A stretch of 64,000 nt of DNA from CAVRQM01 sp963838805 (GCA_963838805.1 CAWISK010000004.1:62001-126000), one strand, 5' to 3'; shown: positions 18,069-28,326, counted from the stretch's first letter. Numbers and translations: made by a program. The notes: generated from the letters alone by a model not told the origin.

Positions 18069-18395
18069 TCAGGACGGCTGACGCCGGAGTTGTTCGACGC
18101 GGTGCTTCTGATAGGCGGCGATTTCGCGAGCCAGCGGGAGCCTCGGGTCGAAGCGCAGATGGGTGATCGAGGTGAAGGCTTCCTTTCCGGCGTTCGCGCC
18201 GAGGTCGAGTTTGCAGACGATTCCACCCTCGTCACCCATGTAGTAGATCCAGGTGATCGCGCACTGGGCTGGAACCGCGCCGCCGGTCTGCCCGCGCAGT
18301 GATGCCTGGAGTTCGGGCGTCGCGCGAGCCGGGATCGGCAGCGCCTCATTCAGCTTCGCAATGAGGCGCTCGACGGTTTCAGGTTGATCGATCAT
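18069..18395 (-). CDS. IS66 passenger protein of unknown function
   Basis: 108 aa from MIDQPETVERLIAKL. Its ATG overlaps the tnpC stop (ATGA), so it is translationally coupled to the transposase and lies inside the terminal repeats. The sequence is a mixed alpha/beta small protein (ITWIYYMGDEGGIVCKLDL, then SITHLRFDPRLPLAREIAAYQ). I recall similar small ORFs at this position in other IS66 elements of alphaproteobacteria, but know no function. The long upstream alternative start at 18440 lies inside tnpC and is disfavoured. Confidence 0.7.
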   Translation of the reverse strand: MIDQPETVERLIAKLNEALPIPARATPELQASLRGQTGGAVPAQCAITWIYYMGDEGGIVCKLDLGANAGKEAFTSITHLRFDPRLPLAREIAAYQKHRVEQLRRQPS

Positions 18396-19984
18396 GCGGC
18401 TTCGGCCCAGTCGACGGGGCTTGGCGGACGCCAGTTCCACGGCAACAGTGTGTGCAGTTCATGCGTCTTGGTCCGACCCGAGACGATGCGCTCCAGCACG
18501 TCGGTCAGCCAAGCCATCGGATCGACGCCATTGAGCTTCGCCGTCTGGATCAACGTCATGGCAATCGCCCAATGACGCGCACCGCCGTCGGATCCCGCGA
18601 ACAACGCGTTCTTGCGCGTCAGAGTATGTGGCCTGATAGCTCGCTCGACCACGTTGGTGTCCATCTCGACGCGGCCGTCGTCGAGGAACACGATCAGGCC
18701 CGGCCAGTGCCGCAGCGCGTAGCGCATGGCCTTCGCCAGATCGGAGACGGCGGACACCCGTTTGAGCTGATCCTGCAACCAGGCATGCAGAGCTTCGACG
18801 ATGGGCCGACTTCGCTCCTGGCGCGCTTGCCTGCGATGATCAGCCGGATGACCGCGTATCTCGGCCTCGATCGCGTAGAGATCACGGATGCGCGCCAGCA
18901 CATCGGCGGCGAGCGGCGACTTCGTGCTGACGTAGAACTGGTAGAAGCCGCGCCGCATGTGCGCCCAGCAGAATGCCAGTTGCATCGAGCCGTCGGCCCG
19001 ATCGCCAGCAATCCGCTTGAACCCGTCATATCCGTCGACCTGGAGCACACCCTGGAACCTCGCCAGATGTTCCGCCGGACGCGCGCCCTTGCGGTCCTCG
19101 GAATACACGTAGGCAGCGGCAGGGTGCGTCGGGCCGCACCAGGGCCGGTCATCCACCGCGTAGCACCACAGCCGTCCCGTCCTGGTCCGGCCGCGTCCGG
19201 GGTCGAGCACCGGCAGCGCCGTGTCGTCGGCGAACAGCTTGTCCGACGACAGCACCGTGCCGACCACCAGGTCGTAGAGCGGCATCAGCCACCAGCAAGC
19301 CCGTCCTACCCAGTTGCTCAGGGTCGAGCGATCCAGCGTCACGCCCTGCCGCGCGAGCATCTGAGCTTGGCGATACAGCGGCAACGAGTTGCAGAACTTG
19401 CTCACCACCACATGCGCCACCAGCGCTTCGGTAGCCAGGCCGCCATCGATGGGCCGCTCCGGCGCCGGGGCAACGACCACGGCGCCCTCGCAGGAGCGGC
19501 AGGCGTAGCGAGGACGGCGCGTGACGCGCACCCGCAATTGCGCAGGCGCGATGTCCAGTTGCTCGGTGCGAAGTTCATCGATGGGGTGCAGCGCGCCCCC
19601 GCAGCAGGGGCATTCGCGGCTCTCGATGTCGATCACCACCTCGTAGCGGGGCAGGTGCGCGGGCAGCGCACCGAGATTACGGTTGGGCCGGACATCGCGC
19701 CGCTGCCGACCCTGGTGCTTGGCCGCGTCCGCCGCGTCCTGGGCGGCCTCGTTCTCGGCGATGGTCTGCTCGATGTCCTCCAGCCCGAGCTGGAACTGAT
19801 CCGCATCGAGCTGCTCGGAGCGGCGGCCAAACTGGTGCCGCGTCAGGCGTTGGATCAGCAGGCGCAGCTTGTCGTTCTCGGCGGACAGCGCCGCGTGCTG
19901 CTGCGTCGTCGCGGCGACCACTTCGCGCAACATCCGTTGCAGGATGGCAGGATCATCGGGCAGGGCGTCAAGATCGATCTGCAC
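18392..19984 (-). CDS. tnpC: IS66 transposase TnpC
   Basis: 530 aa, full length. N-terminal leucine-zipper-like coiled coil (residues ~15-60), zinc-ribbon ECPCCGGALHPIDE with a second pair in YACRSCEGAV, then the DDE catalytic core: FADDTALPVLDPGRG, LQVDGYDGFKRI, and the conserved downstream block ERAIRPHTLTRKNALFAGSDGG. The C-terminal domain ends LLPWNWRPPSP, typical of the family. The frame is uninterrupted, unlike the other transposase in the window. Confidence 0.96.
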   Translation of the reverse strand: MQIDLDALPDDPAILQRMLREVVAATTQQHAALSAENDKLRLLIQRLTRHQFGRRSEQLDADQFQLGLEDIEQTIAENEAAQDAADAAKHQGRQRRDVRPNRNLGALPAHLPRYEVVIDIESRECPCCGGALHPIDELRTEQLDIAPAQLRVRVTRRPRYACRSCEGAVVVAPAPERPIDGGLATEALVAHVVVSKFCNSLPLYRQAQMLARQGVTLDRSTLSNWVGRACWWLMPLYDLVVGTVLSSDKLFADDTALPVLDPGRGRTRTGRLWCYAVDDRPWCGPTHPAAAYVYSEDRKGARPAEHLARFQGVLQVDGYDGFKRIAGDRADGSMQLAFCWAHMRRGFYQFYVSTKSPLAADVLARIRDLYAIEAEIRGHPADHRRQARQERSRPIVEALHAWLQDQLKRVSAVSDLAKAMRYALRHWPGLIVFLDDGRVEMDTNVVERAIRPHTLTRKNALFAGSDGGARHWAIAMTLIQTAKLNGVDPMAWLTDVLERIVSGRTKTHELHTLLPWNWRPPSPVDWAEAA

Positions 19985-20048
19985 GCAGCGATCATGAACA
20001 ACGCGCTCGCGTCGAGGCCAGCGATTTGAGTTGCAACGGCAGTCTTTT

Positions 20049-20396
20049 CTACCCGGCCAACTCGGGTCTGCGAGCCCGCACCGGCGCGCGCCATTCGCAG
20101 CCCTCGAGCAAGGTCGCGAGTTGCGCCGCTGACAGCGTCACCGCGCCCGTGGTCGTCGTCGGCCAGATGAACTGGCCGCGCTCGAGCCGCTTGGTGAGCA
20201 GGCACAGACCAATTCCGTCGTGCCAGAGGACCTTGATCAGCCCGGCCCTGCGGCCGCGGAAGGCGAACAGCGCTCCGCTGAACGGGTCCTCGGACAGACC
20301 CTGCTGCACCAGCATCGCAAGACCGATCATGCCTTTTCTCATATCGGTGGCGCCGCAGGCCAGAAAGACCCGCATTCCGGCGGGCGGTCCGATCAT
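20049..20396 (-). CDS. tnpB: IS66 accessory protein TnpB
   Basis: 115 aa with the family hallmarks GVRVFLACGATDMRKGM-like opening (here PPAGMRVFLACGATDMRKGM), LFAFRGRRAGLIKVLWHDG and GLCLLTKRLERGQF. TnpB of IS66 is required for efficient transposition but its molecular role is not settled. It overlaps tnpA by 4 bases (ATGA) and precedes tnpC by 64 bases, so the three are expressed as one unit. Confidence 0.95.
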   Translation of the reverse strand: MIGPPAGMRVFLACGATDMRKGMIGLAMLVQQGLSEDPFSGALFAFRGRRAGLIKVLWHDGIGLCLLTKRLERGQFIWPTTTTGAVTLSAAQLATLLEGCEWRAPVRARRPELAG

Positions 20397-20902
20397 CGGT
20401 CGGCCAACGCCGTCAGCACCTGCCGCAGCGCAGAGCCGTCGACCTGGGCATCAACACGGACCGTCACCCCGCTCGGCAGCGCGATCTCGATCACGCCGCC
20501 ACGGCTCGGCGCTGTCGGCGCCGCAATGCATCGCATTGCCGTCGGGCGGCCGTCCAGATCGCCCGGTCCCTGGCTGGCCGGCTCAGGGCTTGGGGAAGCG
20601 ATGGCGAGGTCGACGCGCGCGAAGCTCGGCAGCCGACGCGGCCGTTCACCGAGCCGCCCCTCCAGCATCTGTCGCCGCCACGTGTAGAGCAGCCCGGTGT
20701 TGATGCCATGCCGACGCGCCACATCCGCGGGACGCACGTCCGGCTGCAAACTCTCGAGCACAATCTCCCGCTTCTGTTCCATTGCCCACGCGCGGCGACG
20801 CTCGCCACGCGTGATCACCTCGATCCGCGGACTGCGAGCGCTCCTACGATCAGTCGTAGGAGCGTGCTCAGTCTCGGCTTGGCCAAATCCGGTGTCGTCC
20901 AT
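20393..20902 (-). CDS. tnpA: IS66 accessory protein TnpA (helix-turn-helix)
   Basis: 169 aa. Residues ~40-85 form an IS3/IS66-type helix-turn-helix (EQKREIVLESLQPDVRPADV, then ARRHGINTGLLYTWRRQML). The C-terminal part carries GGVIEIALPSGVTVRVDAQV followed by ALRQVLTAL, the usual end of IS66 Orf1 proteins. First gene of the element, 59 bases inside the right terminus, where its promoter must lie. Confidence 0.93.
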   Translation of the reverse strand: MDDTGFGQAETEHAPTTDRRSARSPRIEVITRGERRRAWAMEQKREIVLESLQPDVRPADVARRHGINTGLLYTWRRQMLEGRLGERPRRLPSFARVDLAIASPSPEPASQGPGDLDGRPTAMRCIAAPTAPSRGGVIEIALPSGVTVRVDAQVDGSALRQVLTALADR

Positions 20903-20961
20903 GCACGATACCGTTCACATCGACACGCCAGATCGCAAGGTGCCGCCCCCACGCCGCTTAC

Positions 20962-21232
20962 CATCTTTCGTGCGAACTACGATCATCTCTATAGGGGATC
21001 GGTGCGCTGGACGTTCGCGTTTGGCTGCCTGCTTACGTTGGTGCTGGCCATCATGTCCTTCGTGGCCCAAAAGGAAATTTGCGCGGTTCTGGCCGTAATG
21101 GTGGTGGGGTTGAGTGTGTTCCCGGCTGTCATAATCTTTGCCCGATTGTGGCTTAAATCGTCGGGGGCGCTGGGGCCGATCAAAGCCAAGCTTGTCGCGA
21201 TGGAATCCGGCGTCAAGTCACCGGATGCATGA
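20962..21232 (+). pseudogene. small membrane-protein gene, 3' part, after IS66
   Basis: Begins with the right copy of the CATCTTTC duplication and continues in the frame that joins the 5' part at 17788-18004. Codes for 87 residues starting RANYDHLYRGSVRW, with two hydrophobic segments (FAFGCLLTLVLAIMSFVA and CAVLAVMVVGLSVFPAVIIF) separated by a short QKEI turn, then a basic cytoplasmic-type tail. It has no start of its own. In the intact allele this would be a two-helix membrane anchor following an N-terminal soluble domain. Confidence 0.85.
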
Positions 21233-21540
21233 GTCTCTGGCCTCAAACGCTACGGTCGATGCTTTGCGCTCGTATCTGACTCGCTCCCGACTTTCCATAA
21301 AGCCATCTTATCCAACTGGCGCCAAATGCCGCATCTAAATTTGAAAATGTCCTTATCGAACGACCAGCAACGGCGGCACTCGGCCCGCAGCGGTTGATCC
21401 CGTAAGCCGTCCCGTCCGCGAGCGATCAACACCTGTCTTGAGCCGACCGTCTGATTTCAGCGCCTCTCGACCCGAAAGCGGACCGGCAGCGAACCACCCT
21501 GAGCCGACTTCAAAATGGTCGTCTTCTGAATCCCCGCCAC
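21233..21540. other. 308-base intergenic stretch, nothing recognised
   Basis: Lies between the interrupted membrane-protein gene and the convergent cytidine deaminase gene. Less GC-rich at its left end, returning to host composition on the right, so it may hold the right boundary of the island. No ORF with coding character, hairpin or tRNA was seen. Confidence 0.4.
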
Positions 21541-21966
21541 CTACCTCCGATACGGCATCGGCAGCATCGCCCGCACCGGCAGCTTCATCAGCCCGGCCAG
21601 CCCCGGCACGATCACCAGCGCCTCCGGGTCGAAATCCATGAACATCTCCCGACACGCGCCGCAGGGCGAGACCACCGCGAGATCGCGGTCCACCTCGTCC
21701 GGCTTCGGATGGCGCACCGCAACGACCGTCGCCACCGACCCGTCGCCCTCGATCACCGCGCGGCCGAACGCCACCGCCTCGGCGCAGATCGACATGCGCC
21801 CGACGGTCGCACCGATATGGATGCCGGTGAACACCCGCCCGTCGCGGCCGCGGATGGCGGCGGCGACCGTGTGCCACAGCGGGCGGTAATGCCGCCGCAG
21901 CACGGTATGGGCGGCTTCGATCAGATCGAGGTCGGCGGCGTCGAGCGGCAGGCCCTCCGCCGCCAT
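21541..21966 (-). CDS. cytidine deaminase-like zinc hydrolase
   Basis: 141 aa. Zinc-site motifs CAEAVAFGRA (first ligand Cys with catalytic Glu) and SPCGACREMFMDF (PCxxC). Length fits the short homotetrameric cytidine deaminases of pyrimidine salvage. The active-site neighbourhood (TGIHIGATVGRMSICAEA) lacks the typical NVENASYG string of Cdd, resembling blasticidin-S-deaminase-like relatives, so the exact substrate is open. recA ends 24 bases upstream on the same strand. Confidence 0.82.
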   Translation of the reverse strand: MAAEGLPLDAADLDLIEAAHTVLRRHYRPLWHTVAAAIRGRDGRVFTGIHIGATVGRMSICAEAVAFGRAVIEGDGSVATVVAVRHPKPDEVDRDLAVVSPCGACREMFMDFDPEALVIVPGLAGLMKLPVRAMLPMPYRR

Positions 21967-21989
21967 CGCCGGCAGCGCGTCCAGGGCGT

Positions 21990-23080
<1,091 letters not shown>

Positions 23081-23084
<4 letters not shown>

Positions 23085-24551
23085 GGGGAAGAACGCAAGC
23101 GCAACCCGCGCCTCAAGCCTTTGTTCGTTATATGTTCGTCAATGTGCAGGAGCGCTGGCATCTGACGGCCCGCCCGGTCGGAGCGCCCGATTAGCGGGGA
23201 TTGGTCCTGGAACAGCGCGTTCAGCCTGTCCAGACCGGCGCCGCGGAACAACTCCTCGGCCCTTGGCGTCCAATACTCGGCCAAGGGCGAGCGCGCTCCG
23301 GAAAAGGTCTGCGTCTCGGCGCCGATGGTTCTTGTCAGAAGGGCCCGCGCCTCGTCTTCGGACACCTCGACGCCGCATTGGGCGGCGACGGCGGTCACGG
23401 CGCTGCACTGCCGGTCCGGGCCGGCATCGCCCATGATGTCCTCGAACGAAATGCGGCAGACATCGGGATGGGTGTACCAACCCGAAACCGCCTCGGTACT
23501 GCCTGCGCATCCGATCGAGGTCGCCACGCTCGAGCCAGGCAACGAACCCGTCCGCGCTGTCGGTGATCTCTCGCGGCGATGTGGACTCGGCGGGCTTGGT
23601 CTCCGGTGGCTTCTTCGTGACCCTGCGGGCGCCGGCGCGAAACGCGGAGACCAGCGCCGCCCTGAGTTCGCGATAGACGAAGATCTTGCTGTAATCGTGA
23701 AGTGCGACCTGGGTGCCGAGATCCCGCCGCATGTGCGATGCCATCGACTGGCCAGGGAGCACCAGACGCGACGAGTAGGCGACGTCGAGATGCCGCTGGA
23801 AGGGTGGCGGCATCTGTTTGGACGACCGATAGTCGCCCACCAGCCCGCGCCCGATATGGACATTGCAGCTCACCATGCCGAGATTCGCGAGCAGATTGGT
23901 GACAAGGTAGGTCCCGGCCTTGGGAATCGAGAGCACCGCGACGCGGCGGGAGGAAGGCCCCTGCACCGGCCAGAAGCACGGCGTGCCGTGCGCATCCACG
24001 CAGAGCGGGACGAGCGCGCGGCTGGCCGCCTGATTGAGATCCGCACCGTCGCGCCGTAGCCATTCCGCGGCGCGCGCCTCATCAAGCGGGGGCACCGTGG
24101 CGCGGCCGAGGTCGAACAGATCCTGCGGGCCGGGCTTCTCCTTGCGGGACGGCAGATCGGCATCGGGGGCAACCAGCCGCGCCACGAGCCTGTAGTTTCC
24201 CGGAAGGAGAAACGGATAGAAGCGGACGGACGCACGAGGATCACCCTGGGCGGCGCAGGGCTGGCGTGGAGTGATGACGGGCGTGGGGCCCTTTGCCTGC
24301 AGCACGACGGCCCAGCCCGGCCGGCGATCCGGAAGCTCCACCATCGCGTCCAGGAATTGCCTGTCCGGACCGAACCCGGTTCGTTGCACGATCACGCCCA
24401 TCCTGGTCGTCGTCCTCCGAGGTCGCAGCAGAACCCGATTGTCGGTGCAGGTGCGAATGTAAACGGGTGTTAGCGCGTTTGCCGGAGAACCCACAAGACG
24501 TCGAGGCTTCTGCCGTGTGACAGTTTCTCTCGCGTCCGGCCTGCTCAACAC
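23081..24551 (-). CDS. sulfotransferase-like protein, frameshifted
   Basis: About 490 aa. The N-terminal ~180 residues are of unknown type (VELPDRRPGWAVVLQAKG). They are followed by a sulfotransferase-like domain: SIPKAGTYLVTNLLANLG resembles the 5'-phosphosulfate loop that binds PAPS, KIFVYRELRAALVSAFRAG resembles the 3'-phosphate region, and the C-terminal LAEYWTPRAEELFRGAG is typical of the family end. One base change near 23500 moves the C-terminal ~140 residues to another frame. Start could be 24551 or 24401 (MGVIVQRTG). If a second shift exists near the 3' end, the stop would be at 23139 rather than 23081. Likely modifies a surface glycan (inference). Confidence 0.65.
23123..23137 (-). 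promoter_or_regulatory. LexA (SOS) box of recA
   Basis: On the minus strand the sequence reads GAAC-ATATAAC-GAAC, an exact match to the alphaproteobacterial LexA operator GAAC-N7-GAAC. It is located 39 bases upstream of the recA start. LexA repression with induction on DNA damage is expected. The site lies within, or just past, the 3' end of the sulfotransferase-like frame. Confidence 0.9.
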
Positions 24552-24582
24552 GACGAATCGGCGAGCCGCCGCCGCGGCTCCG

Positions 24583-26220
24583 CTACGCCGGTGCCCGCCC
24601 CAGGGCCTCGCTGAGCCGCTCGACCAGTTGCTTCAGCGCAAAAGGTTTGGCGAGGAACTGCATCCCCTGCCCTTCGGCCAGCGCCTCGCGCAGCGACGCC
24701 TCGGCATAGCCGGAGACGAGCAGCGCCGGCAGGCGCGGCAAGCCCAGCCGCGCCCGCACCGCGGCCACCAGCGCCGTGCCGTCGATGCCGGGCATGACCA
24801 TGTCGGTGATGACCGCGACAATCGGGGCGGGCGTCGCCTGATCCAGCAGCGCCAGTGCCGTCTCGCCGTTATCGGCCGACAGCACCTGCCAGCCGTGCCG
24901 CACCAGCGCCCGCTCGGCCAGGCGGCGGACCGGCTCCTCGTCATCGACCAGCAGCACCGTTCCGCGCGCGGCGGGACAAGCGGGAGCCGCAGCGCGAGGT
25001 TCGGGCGGGTCGGGGATCGAGACCTTCTCGCCGTCGTGGCGCGGCAGATAGATGCGCAAGCTGGTGCCCCGTCCCGGTTCGCTTTCGACCCCGAGAAAGC
25101 CGCCAGACTGGCGCACGATCCCATGCACGGTGGACAGGCCCAGACCGTTGCCGCCCTGCGCCCGTCGCGTGGTGAAGAACGGATCGAAGATGCGCGGCAG
25201 CGTTTCGGGCGCGATGCCCGTCCCCGTGTCACGCACCTCGATCATCACGTAGCGGCCGGGCGGGACCGTCTCCACGCCCTGAAATTGCGGGCGATAGATC
25301 GTCAGATGGCCGCTGCGCAGGGTCAGCGTGCCACCGCCCGGCATGGCGTCGCGCGCGTTCACCGCGAGGTTCACCAGCACCTGATCGAGCTGCGTCGGAT
25401 CGACCAGCACCTGCCGGCCGGGTTGCTCCAGATCCACCTCCAGCCGGATCTTGCTGCCGAGCAGGCGGCGCAGCAGGCCGGAAAGGTCGCCGATGACCGC
25501 GTTGACCGCCAGCACCTGCGGTTGCAGCATCTGCTGGCGGCCGAAGGCCAGCAACTGACGCACCAGGGCCGCACCACGTCCGGCGCTGCTGCGGATTTGC
25601 GCCACGTCCTCCAGCGTCTCGGCATCGAGCGTCTCGCGAGCGGCGATCGCCTCGGCAGCACCCTGGATCGCGGTCAGAAGATTGTTGAAATCATGCGCGA
25701 TGCCGCCGGCAAGACTGCCCACGGCTTGCAGCTTCTGCGCCTGCGCCAACTGCGTCTCCAGCTGCCGCTGCCTTGTGATGTCGGCCAGCAGCAGCAGAGC
25801 GCCAACCACCGGCGGCTGTTCGGCGCGGCGCGCGCGGCGCGGGGGCCTGTCGCGCAGCGCCACCGCAAAGGCGCTCACCACCGCCTCCGGTCCGCCTTGC
25901 GCGTCCGCGAGCCGGGTCACGAATGCCGGACGTGGCGCGCCTCCGGCCAGAGCCAGACGGATTTCGTCCACAGCCTGCTCGCGTTCGGCCGGCGCAAACA
26001 AGAGGGCGACAGGAGCACCAGGCGAGAGATCGACGCGCGATCCCGCCATCGCGCGCAGCAACGCATTGGCACGCACAATTCGCGGGCTGCGATCGACCGC
26101 CAGCATCCCCATGCCGGTCGATTCGAACAGCACGGAGGACAGGCCATCGAGTCGGCCGCCGAGCTGATCCAGCAGCGAACGGCTCAGGCCCGGCAGCACC
26201 GGCCACATTCTGCCACTCAC
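24583..26220 (-). CDS. cckA: hybrid histidine kinase, CckA-like
   Basis: 545 aa. PAS-like domain ~30-150, dimerisation/phosphoacceptor H176 in GGIAHDFNNLL, ATPase N-box around N285 (NLAVNARDAM), G-boxes DTGTGIA and GNGLGLSTV, and a C-terminal receiver with D473 (ITDMVMPG) after VLLVDDEE. This order and the AHDFNNLL H-box are those of CckA, which through ChpT controls CtrA and motility genes in alphaproteobacteria. Unlike Caulobacter CckA there is no clear N-terminal double transmembrane segment, so it appears shorter and possibly soluble. Overlaps flhB by 4 bases. Confidence 0.8.
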   Translation of the reverse strand: MSGRMWPVLPGLSRSLLDQLGGRLDGLSSVLFESTGMGMLAVDRSPRIVRANALLRAMAGSRVDLSPGAPVALLFAPAEREQAVDEIRLALAGGAPRPAFVTRLADAQGGPEAVVSAFAVALRDRPPRRARRAEQPPVVGALLLLADITRQRQLETQLAQAQKLQAVGSLAGGIAHDFNNLLTAIQGAAEAIAARETLDAETLEDVAQIRSSAGRGAALVRQLLAFGRQQMLQPQVLAVNAVIGDLSGLLRRLLGSKIRLEVDLEQPGRQVLVDPTQLDQVLVNLAVNARDAMPGGGTLTLRSGHLTIYRPQFQGVETVPPGRYVMIEVRDTGTGIAPETLPRIFDPFFTTRRAQGGNGLGLSTVHGIVRQSGGFLGVESEPGRGTSLRIYLPRHDGEKVSIPDPPEPRAAAPACPAARGTVLLVDDEEPVRRLAERALVRHGWQVLSADNGETALALLDQATPAPIVAVITDMVMPGIDGTALVAAVRARLGLPRLPALLVSGYAEASLREALAEGQGMQFLAKPFALKQLVERLSEALGRAPA

Positions 26221-27269
26221 GCGCGGCGCGCCGGCATCCGCAGGCGCCAGACATAGGCGATGATTTCGGCCACCGCCTGGAACAAGACCGCCGGAATCTC
26301 GCTGTCAAGCTCGACCCGCCACAGCATGCGCGCCAGCGGGGGATTGGCGACCAGCGGCACGCGCGCCTCTCGCGCCGCGTCGCGGATGCGCGCGGCCATC
26401 GCATCCACGCCTTTCGCCACCACGCGCGGCGCCCCACCCGTGCCGCGCTCATAGGCCAGCGCCACGGCGTAATGGGTCGGATTGGTGATGACCACCGCGG
26501 CCTTCGGCACCGCTTGCAGCATTCGCCGTCGCGCACGGGTCATCCGGATGCGCCGGATGCGCGCCTTGATCCGCGGATCGCCGTCGGCCTCGCGCATCTC
26601 CTCGCGGATCTCGTGACGGCTCATGCGCAGCGAGCGGGCATGCGACCAGCGGGCCCGGATCACATCGGCACCGGCCAGCAGCGCCTGCGCACCCAGGCCG
26701 GCCAGCAGCAGTCGCAGCACCAGCCGCAGGCTCCGATCCAGGAGATGACCGGGCGACCAGAGCAGCGAGGCGCCGAACCAGGGCCAGAGACCGGACGCGG
26801 CGTGCCACATGGCGAAGCCCACGATGCCGAGCTTGAGCAGCGACCGCCCCAGTTCGCGCAGCGAAGCGGGACCGGCGATACGGCCGAGATTGCGACGAAA
26901 GTCGAGCCGGCCCAGGCTGGGCTGCAACGCGCCGAGACGCAGCGTGAAGCCGGTCTGACCCAGGACCGAAAGCACTGTAGCCAGCACGGCGGCGGCGGCG
27001 AACGGCAGCACCACCTTTGCGGTCGCGAGTGCCGCCGCGCGCAGGCCGGCCAGCGGATCGATGGCATCAGCCCGCGCAAGAAGGACCGCAAGCGTCCGGC
27101 CGAGTTCGCGCGCGGCGTGCGGCAGGATCAGCATGAGCACCAGCAGGCCGGCCCCCAGCATGGCAACAGGCGCCGCCTCACGCGAGAGCGGCACGTTGCC
27201 CTGCTCACGCGCCCGTTGCAGGCGTCGCGGCGTGGCCGCTTCGGTCCGGTCCTCCCCTGCCTCGGCCAC
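26217..27269 (-). CDS. flhB: flagellar export switch protein FlhB
   Basis: About 350 aa from the GTG at 27269 (MAEAGEDRTEAATPRRL). Four hydrophobic segments are followed by the cytoplasmic domain with the autocleavage motif N-P-T-H (VVITNPTHYAVALAY). FlhB switches export specificity from rod/hook to filament substrates. The start lies 4 bases past the fliR stop, and the end overlaps cckA, so fliR-flhB-cckA form one unit. An upstream frame extension to 27338 lies inside fliR and is not used. Confidence 0.95.
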   Translation of the reverse strand: MAEAGEDRTEAATPRRLQRAREQGNVPLSREAAPVAMLGAGLLVLMLILPHAARELGRTLAVLLARADAIDPLAGLRAAALATAKVVLPFAAAAVLATVLSVLGQTGFTLRLGALQPSLGRLDFRRNLGRIAGPASLRELGRSLLKLGIVGFAMWHAASGLWPWFGASLLWSPGHLLDRSLRLVLRLLLAGLGAQALLAGADVIRARWSHARSLRMSRHEIREEMREADGDPRIKARIRRIRMTRARRRMLQAVPKAAVVITNPTHYAVALAYERGTGGAPRVVAKGVDAMAARIRDAAREARVPLVANPPLARMLWRVELDSEIPAVLFQAVAEIIAYVWRLRMPARRA

Positions 27270-27273
27270 GGCG

Positions 27274-28050
27274 CTACAGCCCCGGCAACACCGCGAACAG
27301 CGCCGCCGCGCGATCCTGCCAGGCAGCCAGCATGGCACTCGCCACGACGGCCAGCAGCAGCAGGCCCAGCAGCAGATGCGCCGGAGCCGCGAGGCTCATC
27401 ACCTGCAATTGCGGCACCAGCCGCCCCAGCAGCGCCAGCGCCACCTGCCAGGCGAGGCCTGCCAGCAGGAACGGCCCCGCGAGGCGCACCGCGAGGGCGA
27501 ACATCGTGCCCACCTCCGCAACCACGCTCTGCAAGGTGTCGCCCGGCGGCAGCAGCACGCCCGGCGGCATGACGGTGTAGCTGCCCGCGAGCGCCGTCAG
27601 CAGCGGCGCGTGCAATCCGGTGGCCAGCACCAGGACCGGGGCCGCCACCGACATCAGGCGCCCGAGTGCCGCGGTGCCGGCTCCCAGGGCCGGATCCGGC
27701 TGCACCACGCTGCTCTGTCCCGCGAGCAGCGCGATCATCTGACCCGCCAGCGTCAGCGCTAGCAGCACGAGCCGCGTCAGGAATCCGAACCACAGGCCGG
27801 TCACGATCTCGGCCCCGACCATGCCGGCCACGCGCATCGGCTGCGACGGCGCAGGCGGCAGCAGCACCAGCAGGCCAGGCAGTAGCAGCGCCACCAGGGC
27901 CACGACAAGACCCGCGCGGATGGTCGCCGGCACCTCCGCCTCACCCACGACCGGCAGCAGCATGCAGGCACAGCCGATACGCGCCAGCACCAACACGAAT
28001 CCAAACGCCCATTGCGGCAGCGCGTGCAGGATCGCCACGTCCGGCCCCAC
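27274..28050 (-). CDS. fliR: flagellar export gate protein FliR
   Basis: 258 aa, GTG start at 28050, highly hydrophobic with about six membrane segments. Opening LPQWAFGFVLVLARIGCACM and the EVPATIRAGLVVALVALLLP block are typical. Forms the export gate with FliP and FliQ. Starts 3 bases after the fliQ stop. Confidence 0.94.
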   Translation of the reverse strand: MGPDVAILHALPQWAFGFVLVLARIGCACMLLPVVGEAEVPATIRAGLVVALVALLLPGLLVLLPPAPSQPMRVAGMVGAEIVTGLWFGFLTRLVLLALTLAGQMIALLAGQSSVVQPDPALGAGTAALGRLMSVAAPVLVLATGLHAPLLTALAGSYTVMPPGVLLPPGDTLQSVVAEVGTMFALAVRLAGPFLLAGLAWQVALALLGRLVPQLQVMSLAAPAHLLLGLLLLAVVASAMLAAWQDRAAALFAVLPGL

Positions 28051-28053
28051 GAT

Positions 28054-28326
28054 TCAGGATCCGCCGACGGCGATCAGCCGGTCGAACAGCATCCGCGTGA
28101 AATCGTCGAGCGTGGCCGCCATGAAGCCGCCCAGCAGCACGAGGGTTGCCGCCACCGCCGCGACCTTCGGCACGAACGCCAGGGTCTGCTCGTTGATTTG
28201 CGTGACTGCCTGGATCAGGCTCACGATGAGGCCCACCGCCATGCCCGCCAGCAGCGGCGGGCCGCCCAGCTTCAGGATGACCATGAAGGCATCGCGGATC
28301 AGCCCGCCAATATCGGCTTCCTGCAT
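28054..28326 (-). CDS. fliQ: flagellar export gate protein FliQ
   Basis: 90 aa with two membrane helices (VILKLGGPPLLAGMAVGLIV and VAAVAATLVLLGGFMAATL) and the conserved SLIQAVTQINEQTLAFVPK between them. Component of the FliPQR export gate. Directly precedes fliR; fliE lies 42 bases upstream. Confidence 0.96.
   Translation of the reverse strand: MQEADIGGLIRDAFMVILKLGGPPLLAGMAVGLIVSLIQAVTQINEQTLAFVPKVAAVAATLVLLGGFMAATLDDFTRMLFDRLIAVGGS

Larger units (their letters stand above)
18005..20961 (-). mobile_element. IS66 element with tnpA, tnpB, tnpC and a passenger ORF, 2957 bp
   Basis: The termini both start GTAAGCG when read inward (GTAAGCGTCGCGGCGGATGC at 18005; GTAAGCGGCGTGGGGGCGGC on the complement from 20961), about 17 of the first 22 bases identical. 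The direct duplication CATCTTTC flanks the element at 17997-18004 and 20962-20969. Gene order on the minus strand is tnpA (20902), tnpB (20396), tnpC (19984), passenger (18395), all apparently intact, so this copy may still be active. Confidence 0.95.

Noticed and set aside
16165..18081. 638-residue frame that would fuse the transposase to the small membrane protein
   Set aside because: The real transposase ending lies in another frame and stops at 17738, before the right inverted repeat; the read-through is caused by a frameshift near 17626.
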